Of a stretch of 64,000 bases of DNA, positions 40,854 through 49,998 are shown piece after piece (positions within the stretch are counted from its first letter, which is position 1; every line of letters starts with the position of its first letter). The translations under genes and the position numbers were made by a program. Under the pieces are notes generated by a model. The model saw nothing but the letters and a program-made list of their open reading frames with translations, was not told where the DNA came from and searched no databases. The stretch is from Oopsacas minuta (lineage: Eukaryota > Porifera > Hexactinellida > Lyssacinosida > Leucopsacidae): the NCBI GenBank assembly GCA_024704765.1, contig JAKMXF010000144.1, positions 732,184 to 796,183 of the forward strand, written 5' to 3'.

Positions 40854-41939
40854 ATGGCTACATTTACTCCAATTCTTGAAGGTGATATCACCAAAGCATC
40901 CATAAGACACAAAATATGGAAACATTTGGAAGACAGTAATATAGCATTACATCCTCGCCCTGTATTCAGTCATATACCTAACTACCGAGGTGCCACAGAG
41001 GCATGTGATAATATCACTAAGCTAGATGCATACAAATATGCCACATCAATTAAAGTTAATCCTGATAAATCTCAGGAAGAATTACGGTTCTTAGCGTTAA
41101 GAGACCGGAAGCAGTTATACGTACCTACTCCTAGACTAAAGAATGGGCTCCTTAATTACATTCAGCTACCAGAACCATCGACTAAAGCAATCCGTAGGTG
41201 TGCTAGTTATAACGGTATAAGCGAGTTTGGGAGAGAGATTGATCTTGATGACGAGATTCGAATAGATCTTGTAGTTACTGGGTGTGTTGCAGTGTCTCGT
41301 GAGGGATGGCGGATAGGAAAGGGAGAAGGTTATGCTGACTTAGAAGTAGCTATGATGTTGTTACTACGAATAATGACACCAGAAATACTTATAATAACTT
41401 CAGTACATGATTCCCAAGTAGTTGAAATACCTGAGTCCATAATGCAACCACATGACATACCAGTAGATATTATAGTAACCCCTACACAAGTTATAAATTG
41501 TCCAAGGAGACCTAGGCCACCTGGAATAATATGGAATCTGTTGACTACTGAAATGCTATCAGAAATTCCTATACTAAATGTCCTACGAGAGAGAGAGTAC
41601 TCCTCAGGTGCTGACGTCTCTCTCAAGAAGACACCAGAGGACAATGCACAATTAGACAGAGCATCTGGAAGCAAGAGTAAGAGAGGGGTTTCTTACCGAT
41701 GTCTATACACAGATAGATGTAGTGGTGGTGAAGAGAATAATAATTATCAGGGCGAAAAAAGTTTACCTAATGTTCCTTACACGAGCATCAGGCAAGCTTC
41801 CCCTGTCCCTAATCCAGATAGAGAGGATGAATTGTATGAGGCTAGTTCTCCTCCTGATGTAGATGTGAGTAAATACCAAGTTATAAATTTCACAGATTTC
41901 TACGCACAAAATCCTGATTGGACTTTGTATAAGCAATAG
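40854..41939 (+). CDS. MTHFSD: Methenyltetrahydrofolate synthetase domain-containing protein
   Basis: A 361-residue single-exon protein. It matches animal MTHFSD: DITKASIRHKIWKHLEDSNI at the start, RPVFSHIPNYRGA, then VNPDKSQEELRFLAL. GCVAVSREGWRIGKGEGYAD (about 143-162) corresponds to the GxGGGYYD loop of 5-formyl-THF cyclo-ligase, altered as is typical for MTHFSD. The pattern VDIIVTPTQVINC follows. In vertebrates a C-terminal RRM makes it an RNA-binding protein. Here the tail (about 255-361) is low-complexity, acidic and basic in turn, and I see no RRM. Function is therefore uncertain; canonical cyclo-ligase activity is doubtful. Confidence 0.9.
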   Translation: MATFTPILEGDITKASIRHKIWKHLEDSNIALHPRPVFSHIPNYRGATEACDNITKLDAYKYATSIKVNPDKSQEELRFLALRDRKQLYVPTPRLKNGLLNYIQLPEPSTKAIRRCASYNGISEFGREIDLDDEIRIDLVVTGCVAVSREGWRIGKGEGYADLEVAMMLLLRIMTPEILIITSVHDSQVVEIPESIMQPHDIPVDIIVTPTQVINCPRRPRPPGIIWNLLTTEMLSEIPILNVLREREYSSGADVSLKKTPEDNAQLDRASGSKSKRGVSYRCLYTDRCSGGEENNNYQGEKSLPNVPYTSIRQASPVPNPDREDELYEASSPPDVDVSKYQVINFTDFYAQNPDWTLYKQ

Positions 41940-42223
41940 GTTTTGATCGATTTTATTTGTACAACAATACCACATATATTTTATACATCTACATATCCGT
42001 ATATGTTATAATCGATTAATTGAAAATACCGAATTTAGATGGTACTTTTATTGTGCAATTTGCATCGCACATAATTTACCTACGTAAGCTTGAAAATTAT
42101 CAATCCCCAATTTTCCCACGCCAAACATTTTCATTATTTCAAAACTTCCCTGACAGCCTAAAATAGCTAGATTTGTTCGCTAAGCTTATAATAGCTTGCA
42201 ATTATAGACTTTTCTAATTTTGT
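41940..42223. other. Short intergenic spacer MTHFSD-carrier
   Basis: AT-rich, 284 bases, no repeats recognised. It should contain the carrier gene promoter. Confidence 0.5.
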
Positions 42224-43138
42224 ATGAATCTAAGTGAATTTCTGCTTGGTGGTCTATCAGCAGTCTGTGCAGGTTTGTTCACCAATCCCCTTGAGGTTAT
42301 TAAAACCCGTCTCCAATTGCAAGGGGAGCTCCGAGCACACGGTACATACAAGCGACACTACCGGAATACACTACAAGCTTTCTACAAAGTAGCACGTACT
42401 GATGGAATATATTCCATTCAAAAAGGGCTGGGACCTGCCCTCATGTATCAGGCCGTCATGAATAGTGTGAGATTAGGTAGTTATCAGGTTCTATTGGATA
42501 CAGGGGCTGCACACGATGATAAAGGAAGAACACGTCTGCCAGTTACCATAGCATTCGGTGCTATTGCTGGATGTATGGGTTCATTCATGGGTAGCCCTTT
42601 CTACCAGGTTAAAATTCATTTACAAGCTCAGAGCGCGCCCTCTATTGCTGTAGGCTATCAACGTAGTCACACAAGTGCTACGAAAGCGCTATGGAGTATA
42701 TTTAAGCAGCATGGCATCTCCGGACTATGGAGAGGGGCGACTGGGGCAATGGTTAGAGTTACTCTTGGATCAGCTGCTCAGTTGAGCACATTCTCAAATG
42801 TACAGTCAGTACTGAGTGAATCTTTGAACAGGAAAATAACAGATATAAGCGTGTTAATTGCTTCCAGTTTTGTAAGCGGATTAGTTGTGTGTCTAGTGAT
42901 GACGCCATCAGATGTCATATGTACGCGACTATACAACCAGAAAGTGGATACTCAAGGGAAGGGTGTCACTTACAAAGGTATCCTGGATTGTGGGAGAAAG
43001 ATTCTCAAAAATGAAGGATTGAAAGCGTTCTACAAAGGTTTAGGTCCGCATTATATTCGTATTGGCCCTCACACTTTGCTGTGCTTGGTGTTTTGGGGCA
43101 AATTTAGGCATGTTTATCAAATTCTTAATGAGAAATAA
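42224..43138 (+). CDS. SLC25A35: Mitochondrial carrier, SLC25A34/35-like
   Basis: A 304-residue six-helix inner-membrane transporter of the SLC25 family. The three signature motifs are PLEVIK at 22-27, PFYQVK at 125-130 and PSDVIC at 228-233, one per repeat. The sequences NPLEVIKTRLQLQGEL, HLQAQ, CTRLYNQKVDTQGKGV and YIRIGPHTLL point to SLC25A34/35, relatives of yeast Oac1. The substrate in animals is not settled to my knowledge; oxaloacetate or sulfate transport by analogy with Oac1 is inference. Single exon. AATAAA overlaps the stop codon (43134-43139). Confidence 0.93.
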   Translation: MNLSEFLLGGLSAVCAGLFTNPLEVIKTRLQLQGELRAHGTYKRHYRNTLQAFYKVARTDGIYSIQKGLGPALMYQAVMNSVRLGSYQVLLDTGAAHDDKGRTRLPVTIAFGAIAGCMGSFMGSPFYQVKIHLQAQSAPSIAVGYQRSHTSATKALWSIFKQHGISGLWRGATGAMVRVTLGSAAQLSTFSNVQSVLSESLNRKITDISVLIASSFVSGLVVCLVMTPSDVICTRLYNQKVDTQGKGVTYKGILDCGRKILKNEGLKAFYKGLGPHYIRIGPHTLLCLVFWGKFRHVYQILNEK

Positions 43139-43645
43139 AGTACAATAGGTTTATAGTAATAATAATTGATGTGATGTATGCTTTGATTAAATGAATCTAG
43201 TTTTTGTTTCAATTCAATTCATTCAGTTTAAACTGCTTGATAATCTACTGCAGTGGATCTAATATGTAGTAGCGAATTTATCGCGGTAGAAAACGCACTA
43301 TACAGGTCACGAAACTTCTTGCCGGAATATCGTTAACCGAAATTCCAGCGAAGAAGTTCATTGACCTGTAGTCTGTTTCCTTATTAAGCAATCAATTAGG
43401 GCTGATTAGGTGTTTGAATAATGTTGGTTAGATGTTTATCCGCTTTCTTCCACAAAGTATTATTTGCATTTCTGTGTTCTTTGGGAAATTTTGGCAACTA
43501 AAATATCCTACTCGAATCTGTAGAATTTATTATCCAATTCTATGTATAGAAATAGTAAATAGTAAATAGTAAATATATCATTTAATCATTGGAAAATCGA
43601 GAAATACAAAATAAGTGATTTTGTTGATTCTATCAAAATGTTAAA
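43139..43645. other. Convergent 3' ends, with a small fold-back element
   Basis: About 500 bases between two genes facing each other. A 66-bp hairpin at 43303-43368 is described separately. TAGTAAATAGTAAATAGTAAA near 43553-43575 is a short 8-bp tandem repeat. Confidence 0.5.
43303..43368. repeat. 66-bp fold-back element flanked by TA
   Basis: CAGGTCA, AACTTCTT and GGAAT are followed by the complementary ATTCC, AAGAAGTT and TGACCTG, making an almost complete hairpin. TA lies on both sides (43301-43302 and 43369-43370). It may be a minimal Tc1/mariner-type MITE. Confidence 0.6.
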
Positions 43646-44875
43646 TTATACAAACTTGCCCTTCTTACTAAAACTTGTATCTAGTCCATTACTCGTTCTG
43701 ACTCTACTCTTGCAGTTATTTCTCTTTACGTCTACCTTGATTTGCTGACCATCAAGCATTCCCATTGCCTGGGGACTAAGTTTGAGATCATCCAACACTT
43801 TCCACTCATTGACGTGGTTTCTGTACGAAAATTGTAATGGTGCTTTGTTCAGAAATTTTACATTTTGTTTAAGCTGTGTTTCTAAATTACTGAAATTCGC
43901 TAATCTACTCATTTGAACTACTTTATTTTGTTTGTCCTCTTTGTTATTAATCTGACAATTTAGTGCCAATAAATATACTTCTACTCGTAACCCCTTCCTA
44001 AAGCTACCATACTCCACCACCCATCTGCGTATCACAGAGCTTTTAGACCCAAATTTTTCGAGTAATAATCTCCATGCAGATTCTGGCACTAACTTATAGT
44101 CAACGTTTTGGACGAGATTTTTCTTAAGAATTCCGTTAGTGTTCAAGAGATCTAAATTATCAACTGGTCCTGGGGACTCACTTACTAATTTGTTGCTAGC
44201 GTATTGCCTCCAGGCTCTGAACCAAGAACAACTCACTAAACACCAAATGTCTCCTTTCCGTAACGTGCTATCCATTAGATCCATTATGACGTCATAATGC
44301 GATTTTTCCTGCACCATTTCCTGTTCCTGTGGAGTGGATTTGAGTTCATCAAACCAGCTATTTAGTTTTGGCTGTGTTGGCATTGGCGCAACATCTTCAC
44401 AGTTGCAGCTACAAAATTCATTTGACCTTTCCTCAACTTCCTGTTTGATAATTGGAGAAGGAAAGTTATATGGGAGCGGATAGTTTTCTTCCTGAGGAGT
44501 TTGAGGAGGCGTGTCCAGTTCTGCAAGTTGCTCCATGAGGATTTCTCCACATTGTTCGATTTCTTTCTCGACGGGACCTTTCTGGATCTGGAATTTTATT
44601 TCGAAAAATTGTGGTTTTTTATCGACGTACTTAATAGGGGTTTCCTCTGCTATGAATTGAAGGATACTAAGCTGAGTGGGAGGGGGAGTCTCGATGGAAT
44701 CAATCTCAGTAGAGTTTTCAAATTTTATTAGGTTCAATTCTTTCTCTTGATTTTGTAAATTTATGTACTCATCCAGTTTCGTTGTTAACGCATGTTGTCT
44801 TCTGTCGAGGAGACTATGGAATCGATTGAATTCTTCTTCGATAAGATTCTTGAATTCTTTCACAGTGCCTTTCAT
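43646..44875 (-). CDS. DUSP-UBL protein related to the N-terminus of USP4/11/15, without protease domain
   Basis: A 409-residue single-exon protein. Residues 1-50 form a coiled coil (IEEEFNRFHSLLDRRQHALT), followed by a disordered acidic stretch with PPTQ and TPPQTPQEE and a small Cys cluster, CSCNCE (155-160). Residues about 207-290 form a DUSP domain: WCLVSCSWFRAWRQYASN, SPGPVDNLDLL, VDYKLVPESAWRLLLEKFG. Residues 296-385 look like the UBL that follows DUSP in USP4/11/15 (VEVYLLALNCQI to GMLDGQQIKVDV). The frame stops soon after; there is no Cys or His box of a ubiquitin protease here or downstream. DUSP-UBL modules mediate binding, so this may act as a decoy or adaptor. The coiled-coil start resembles that of the NHL proteins in general style only. 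Confidence 0.82.
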   Translation of the reverse strand: MKGTVKEFKNLIEEEFNRFHSLLDRRQHALTTKLDEYINLQNQEKELNLIKFENSTEIDSIETPPPTQLSILQFIAEETPIKYVDKKPQFFEIKFQIQKGPVEKEIEQCGEILMEQLAELDTPPQTPQEENYPLPYNFPSPIIKQEVEERSNEFCSCNCEDVAPMPTQPKLNSWFDELKSTPQEQEMVQEKSHYDVIMDLMDSTLRKGDIWCLVSCSWFRAWRQYASNKLVSESPGPVDNLDLLNTNGILKKNLVQNVDYKLVPESAWRLLLEKFGSKSSVIRRWVVEYGSFRKGLRVEVYLLALNCQINNKEDKQNKVVQMSRLANFSNLETQLKQNVKFLNKAPLQFSYRNHVNEWKVLDDLKLSPQAMGMLDGQQIKVDVKRNNCKSRVRTSNGLDTSFSKKGKFV

Positions 44876-46919
44876 TGTAATTTAGATTTATTCTGTGGGA
44901 TTATTTGAAGTTCGTGTATTGCAATTGTAAGAATTGATCTGTATTTATACTCGAGATATACAATTATGTTATAGTAACTATCTATAGCTGCTACTGTATT
45001 TTCAATTTGGAGTTATAGATAAATCAATGGCTCTTTCTAGGCGTCACAATAGCATTATTAACATAGAAAACCTACAAATTGTGTGTGACATCTTACGTCA
45101 TGAAACATTACAATCTCAAATGTTATTGAGGTGACAAGTTGTCATAAATATATCGTTTTGATTGTTCCAGATTTTGTAAATTCTATCAGTATTGCGTCGT
45201 ATAGTTCTGACACCAATTACGTTAATACAGATTGTGTCCAAAAGATATATTTTATATATAAAATACGAAAATTAAACACAAATTTTGATCTTAATCTTGT
45301 CAATTTTGAAAAAATCTAAATCTCAAGTTTGGTAAGTTCTATTTCGCCTACTCCATGAAGTATATTGTTTAAAATATTTCATTTATTTTTAGGACACGAC
45401 CTTTGTTAAATGGTTGAGATTACGCTTGGAGATCATTATTACAGAGCTCTGTTTAATATGAAACGGGTACTTCGCCGCGGACATTTCCTCGAACGGATAT
45501 TTCGTTGAATGAACATTTCGTCGTGTGTCCAAATTAGCTGGAGATGTCGGGATTCTCGGCTACCCTACGGTTGGTTGATAGGGAATTTTAAAGCGATTCT
45601 CACTGTTGATATGGAATTTTTATTGAATTAGTGAATTACAATGCATTTATACGAAGCTATATGTATCTTGGTCAGTATTCCGTTAGTAAACCTGAATTAC
45701 AATTTAATTGAGATAGGTGGGAAGGATGCTATGTAATATTCCTCGCGGTAGAAAATTTCTACATAGTTTTTTTCCCCGGGAAAACTTCTTTAGGGGGACG
45801 TTTATTATACGAACCGGAAATGATATCTAAATCTGACGAAATACTGTTCTACGAAATGTCCGTTCGGCAAAAATGTACTTCAACGAAGTGTCTACCATTC
45901 ATTTGATATATTGTTATAATTTGTTGTACTGGTTTCTTGCAATATATTTTGTAAGAGAATGAGTTCAGCAATGAAGGCTTGATGGTTGAAACTTGAAATG
46001 CTAGTTTTATTTGATAATATCTTTTGTGGAGAAGACTTCAAGGTTTCTAGATGCCTCAGGATTAAAGAAATAGAAGATTGATAATAAATGAAAATTTCTG
46101 ATCTTTGATAAATTCAATATTTGTATTATTGTTTATTATATATATATGTATATATATTAAAATTGCTTTAATCATCAAACATTTATAATAAATATTCGGT
46201 TAAACTTGTGGGAAATAATCTATTTATAGTCTAAAGTTCTTCGTATATTATTTAATATTTGTTATATAATTAATTTTGAGTATAAAAGCTATTTTAATAC
46301 ATTAAATTTTCAATACTAAACCTCAGTGCACTTTCAATATTCATAGATTTAATAACTCAATTTATGATTCAATGAATATTTAATTATATCTTATAGGATT
46401 TGGTTAGGGCACGAGGTTAAGATATCCTGTTATTTAGTTATGAATAATTAATATATCTATCATGTTAGAATTTGTATCAATTGATATTACTTCATAGTTC
46501 ATTGTAATGTCCTTTACGAGAATGATACTTTCAACATGGCCAACCTGCAAGTTCCATTTATATACAACTTCCATGAAGATGGCAACAAATCACCTGTGAA
46601 TATAGGCAGACATATTGTAATGCAAGAATGTTTTCGCTCATTTACAATGGTAGAGATTCTTGGAAAAATGTGTTCATTGCGGAAGTTACACCGAATATGC
46701 AGTAACAATACAAGATGTATTATAAGATTTTTATAAGCTCGTTAATTCAATGAACTGGTAGGACATGTGTAAAGAGTATATACTATTTGAATTTAGCTCA
46801 ATTCTTGAATATTCTACATGTAATTCAGAATTGGTAGAATACGTATTGTCAATATAATACTATTAGTGTGATGTAAACAAGCAGCAAAGTTGCATCGCAT
46901 ATGATGGGCTTTAATCTAT
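44876..46919. other. Gene-poor region with one MITE
   Basis: Contains the MITE at 45464-45896. Two overlapping short frames on opposite strands at 46514-46736 show no homology and are not called. Nothing else recognised apart from AT-rich low-complexity DNA (46130-46500). Confidence 0.5.
45464..45896. mobile_element. MITE with TTCG-rich inverted ends
   Basis: The left end, CGGGTACTTCGCCGCGGACA and onward (ACATTTCCTCG, GGATATTTCGTTG), is the imperfect complement of the right end (ACGAAATGTCCGTTCGGC, AAAATGTACTTCAACGAAGT). Arms of about 45 bases enclose roughly 340 bases without coding capacity. I could not define a target duplication. Confidence 0.65.
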
Positions 46920-47152
46920 ATTATTAAATCACAATTGTTGTCTGTCTGTCTGTCTGTCTATTTGTTTGTCCGTTGTCAAGGAAAGGATTTATGGTATGCA
47001 ATTTTGAAATTGTCGCATAACTATGTATTTATCGTGTTTATCAAGGAAGTAAATAGAATTCAATGAAACTTCATTAAATATATCAAACATGCTGGATCCG
47101 ATTTTCACACTTTTGGATTAATCATATGTAAATGTATTGTTTTTTTATGATA
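46920..47152 (+). repeat. Dispersed repeat family B, 5' half, with (GTCT)n
   Basis: Matches 62148-62345 closely: CAATTGTTGTCTGT, CCGTTGTCAAG, GCATAACTATGTATTTATCG, CAAGGAAGTAAATAGAATTC, CATGCTG.ATCCGATTTTCACA. A (GTCT)4-5 run is expanded in this copy. Confidence 0.75.
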
Positions 47153-48232
47153 ATTTACAAATATCGAGTTATCCCGAGTCCATAGTAAATACTCTGTTAC
47201 GGATGTAGTGGATGTTGGATCAATAAAATACAAAATTTTAGGTGTATAACTACGTAGTTGGAATTTCAAGGCACATTTCTGTAAACTGTTGATAATTCGC
47301 ACAATAGTCAAGAATATTCTATATTTGTGAATATTGTAACATTGGTTAATGTGTATATGCTGGTCAAACCAGCGGTTTAGGGTGTGCGCTTACGTTGTAC
47401 ATATATCCTAAAACGCAGGGGCGTAGCAAGCTGTTTTCATTGGTCAGGTCGACCTATACTAAAATCTTTGGAGCGGCCATAAGTTGGTCCTGTTTACTAA
47501 TACAATTAGCATTAGCAGGTCAAAGGTTTGTTCTGTTGAAATCTTGTCTCCTACGGACATGAAATATAGGGAGTAATTAGCATAAACAGAGGTGGCAGCT
47601 AATTCCTCGCTTTTTCGGGAGTTTTCTTATCTATTTTTGCAATCGTCTCTTTTCTGATGCAAATATTTATCATTACATCATTACTCTTTGATTTCTAGGC
47701 ACACCCAATATCCACTAAAGCAGGGGTTCCCAACCAGGGGGTACGCGAGAAGGTTGAGTCATTTACGAATATTATTTTCAAATTTGTAATTATGATACCA
47801 TGCAATTGGAAATTAATCTAAATGTATAATTTGACAGAAGATTTGCAATAGTAATATTACGTAGAGTATGAACTTAAGCGTAATGATTTCCTTTTTGTAT
47901 AGTAGGACATGGGCTACAAAAGGTTGGGAACCCCTGCACTAAAGTATCCAAATCAAGTGTGAAATTACTAGGAGAAATTCGTGCAAATATTACTTGTTTA
48001 GATCTAAATCCCACTGTACCAACTCAAGAAATTACTCCACTTCTATTAGTGTACACTTTATATGATTATATGTAATCTCCTATTTCTTACCGTTAGCATT
48101 GAAGACGTAGCTTATACTTGAGGTATATCAGGTAACTTGGTTGAATATGCATCTTAGAACATTTTGGTATATATTAGTAGCGGATATATCAGTACAGCAT
48201 GTTAATACTCTGTATTAATTTAAAGATAGAGA
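47153..48232. other. Gene-free region with a hAT MITE
   Basis: Holds the hAT MITE at 47721-47936. TTGGTTAATGTGTATATGCT at 47342-47361 is shared with 39905. No coding signal. Confidence 0.5.
47721..47936. mobile_element. hAT-type MITE with perfect ends and target duplication
   Basis: A 216-bp element with perfect 15-bp terminal inverted repeats, CAGGGGTTCCCAACC and GGTTGGGAACCCCTG. It is flanked by a perfect 8-bp duplication, CACTAAAG (47713-47720 and 47937-47944). This is a textbook non-autonomous hAT insertion and looks recent. Confidence 0.92.
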
Positions 48233-49998
48233 TAGTGAAGAGAAAGCTTATGGGTATGTATTACTACCCTGGATCTTTATGTACCATTTATTGATTCTAT
48301 TTCTTATAGACTGAGAGAATGTGTAGAGATATACGCTAATGAGAATGATTGGGAACTCCCTGAAGGATTCAATCAGTTCCCTCAACAAATAAAGCAATCA
48401 CAATGTGCCTCTGCTTGGGCTGTATTAGCTCTGCAAGAGAATTCTAATCTAAATATCAACAAATAAGTTGACTTATTGTTTTGATAGAATAATTATTTGA
48501 ACAATAAAAAGCAAGAATTCATTTGAATGTTTGTAGATAATACGCGTGTTTGTATTTTATATATTTTGAATTCTTTTGGCTATTTTATTGATTTCAATTG
48601 TACTTTTTACTTAATATCGATTTCAGTTTCAGTTAATAATTATATATGTACGAGTTAAGAGTATGTATTTATACATATATAATGTAATATACTGTGGGTA
48701 CAACTGATCGTCAGGCACTGCGAGCGCAGTAGGCTAGTTTATGGTTAAAATGAAATTAAGTCAGGTTTTGGGTATTTTATCAACATTTTATTTATGGAGG
48801 AGACTAATTTCATTGTTTAACAGAGCATAGCATTATTCCAATCTTTTTATTGAATATCTTTGCAATCCTATTTTACTATAGTATTAGACTCATAGGTTAG
48901 ATATCTTAGAAACAATGCTGTACACATAGCCGTAGGAGACGGTACGGTTGGTTAGGCTTCAACCGTATCAATATTTGGGCTGCTAATAGAAATAGTATTA
49001 GTTAACAAGACTAACTTTGGTGGGTGCTATCTTGGTCAACCTCATCAACCTGATAATTGAATTCTGCTTCCTAAGGATACGTGGCGGAGCCCCTATTACT
49101 GAATATATTTTGTAGAATGTATTATTTATTATATAGCATTACAGTACACTAGCGCACTTCGCTTGCTCGCGCTACGCGGTTGCGAACACCTGAAATTTTG
49201 GATTTATCATATATAAGTTATCTAACCTGCGAGGTAAACTCTATATTATATATTATATTAGGATTGCAAAGATATTAAATAATATAGATTGAAGTGGATG
49301 AGTAATAGTATTATAAACCTGGATGGAAATTTGAACAGGTAAGGATAAGAAAAATTGTTACTATAGTGCTAGCTCTGTTAAACAATGAAATTTTGTATTC
49401 CACTCCTCCATACATAAAGTGTTGTTAAAATATACAAAAACCTGACATATCTTCATTTTATCCTTAAATGTAATAGTAGCCTAGCGAATGAACCGATTGG
49501 TCAGGAGAGGTGGTACGGCGCTCGCAGTGCCTGACGATCAATTGTACCCCCAAAATCTTATATAATATATAATATATAAACTTGTTAACTGAAACTGAAA
49601 TCGATATTAAAGTCAAAGTACAATTGAAATCAATAAAATAGCCAAAATAATTCAAAATATATAAAATACAAACACGCGTATTATCTACAAACATTCAAAT
49701 GAATTCTTGCTTTTTATTGTTCAAATAATTATTCTATCAAAACAATGAGTCAACTTATTTGTTGATATTTAGATTAGAATTCTCTTGCAGAGCTAATACA
49801 GCCCAAGCAGAGGCACATTGTGATTGCTGTATTTGTTGAGGGAACTGATTGAATCCTTCAGGGAGTTCCCAATCATTCTCATTAGCGTATATTTCTACAC
49901 ATTCTCTCAGTCTATAAGAAATAGAATCAATAAATGGTACATAAAGATCCAGGGTAGTAATACATACCCATAAGCTTTCTCTTCACTATCTCTATCTT
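48233..49998. repeat. Large inverted duplication of the RNF213 3' end
   Basis: Arm 1 (about 48233-48912, plus strand) repeats in reverse complement arm 2 (about 49196-49998), which is the real 3' end of the RNF213 gene on the minus strand. The copy starts inside the penultimate exon (AAGATAGAGATAGTGAAGAG), includes the last intron, the whole last exon and the 3' flank. Small indels distinguish the arms. The spacer is about 280 bases. Confidence 0.9.
48310..48466 (+). pseudogene. Inverted copy of the last RNF213 exon
   Basis: On the plus strand after TTCTTATAG this reads LRECVEIYANENDWELPEGF and on to ENSNLNINK and a stop (TAA 48464-48466). By eye it differs from the true last exon (49755-49911, minus) in one residue: K for Q in QQIKQSQ. 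The preceding intron and 30 bases of the penultimate exon are copied too. No upstream exons exist on this strand, so it is a fragment. Confidence 0.85.

Noticed and set aside
46514-46736. Short frames on both strands (64 and 66 codons)
   Set aside because: Overlap each other, no homology, repeat-rich surroundings.
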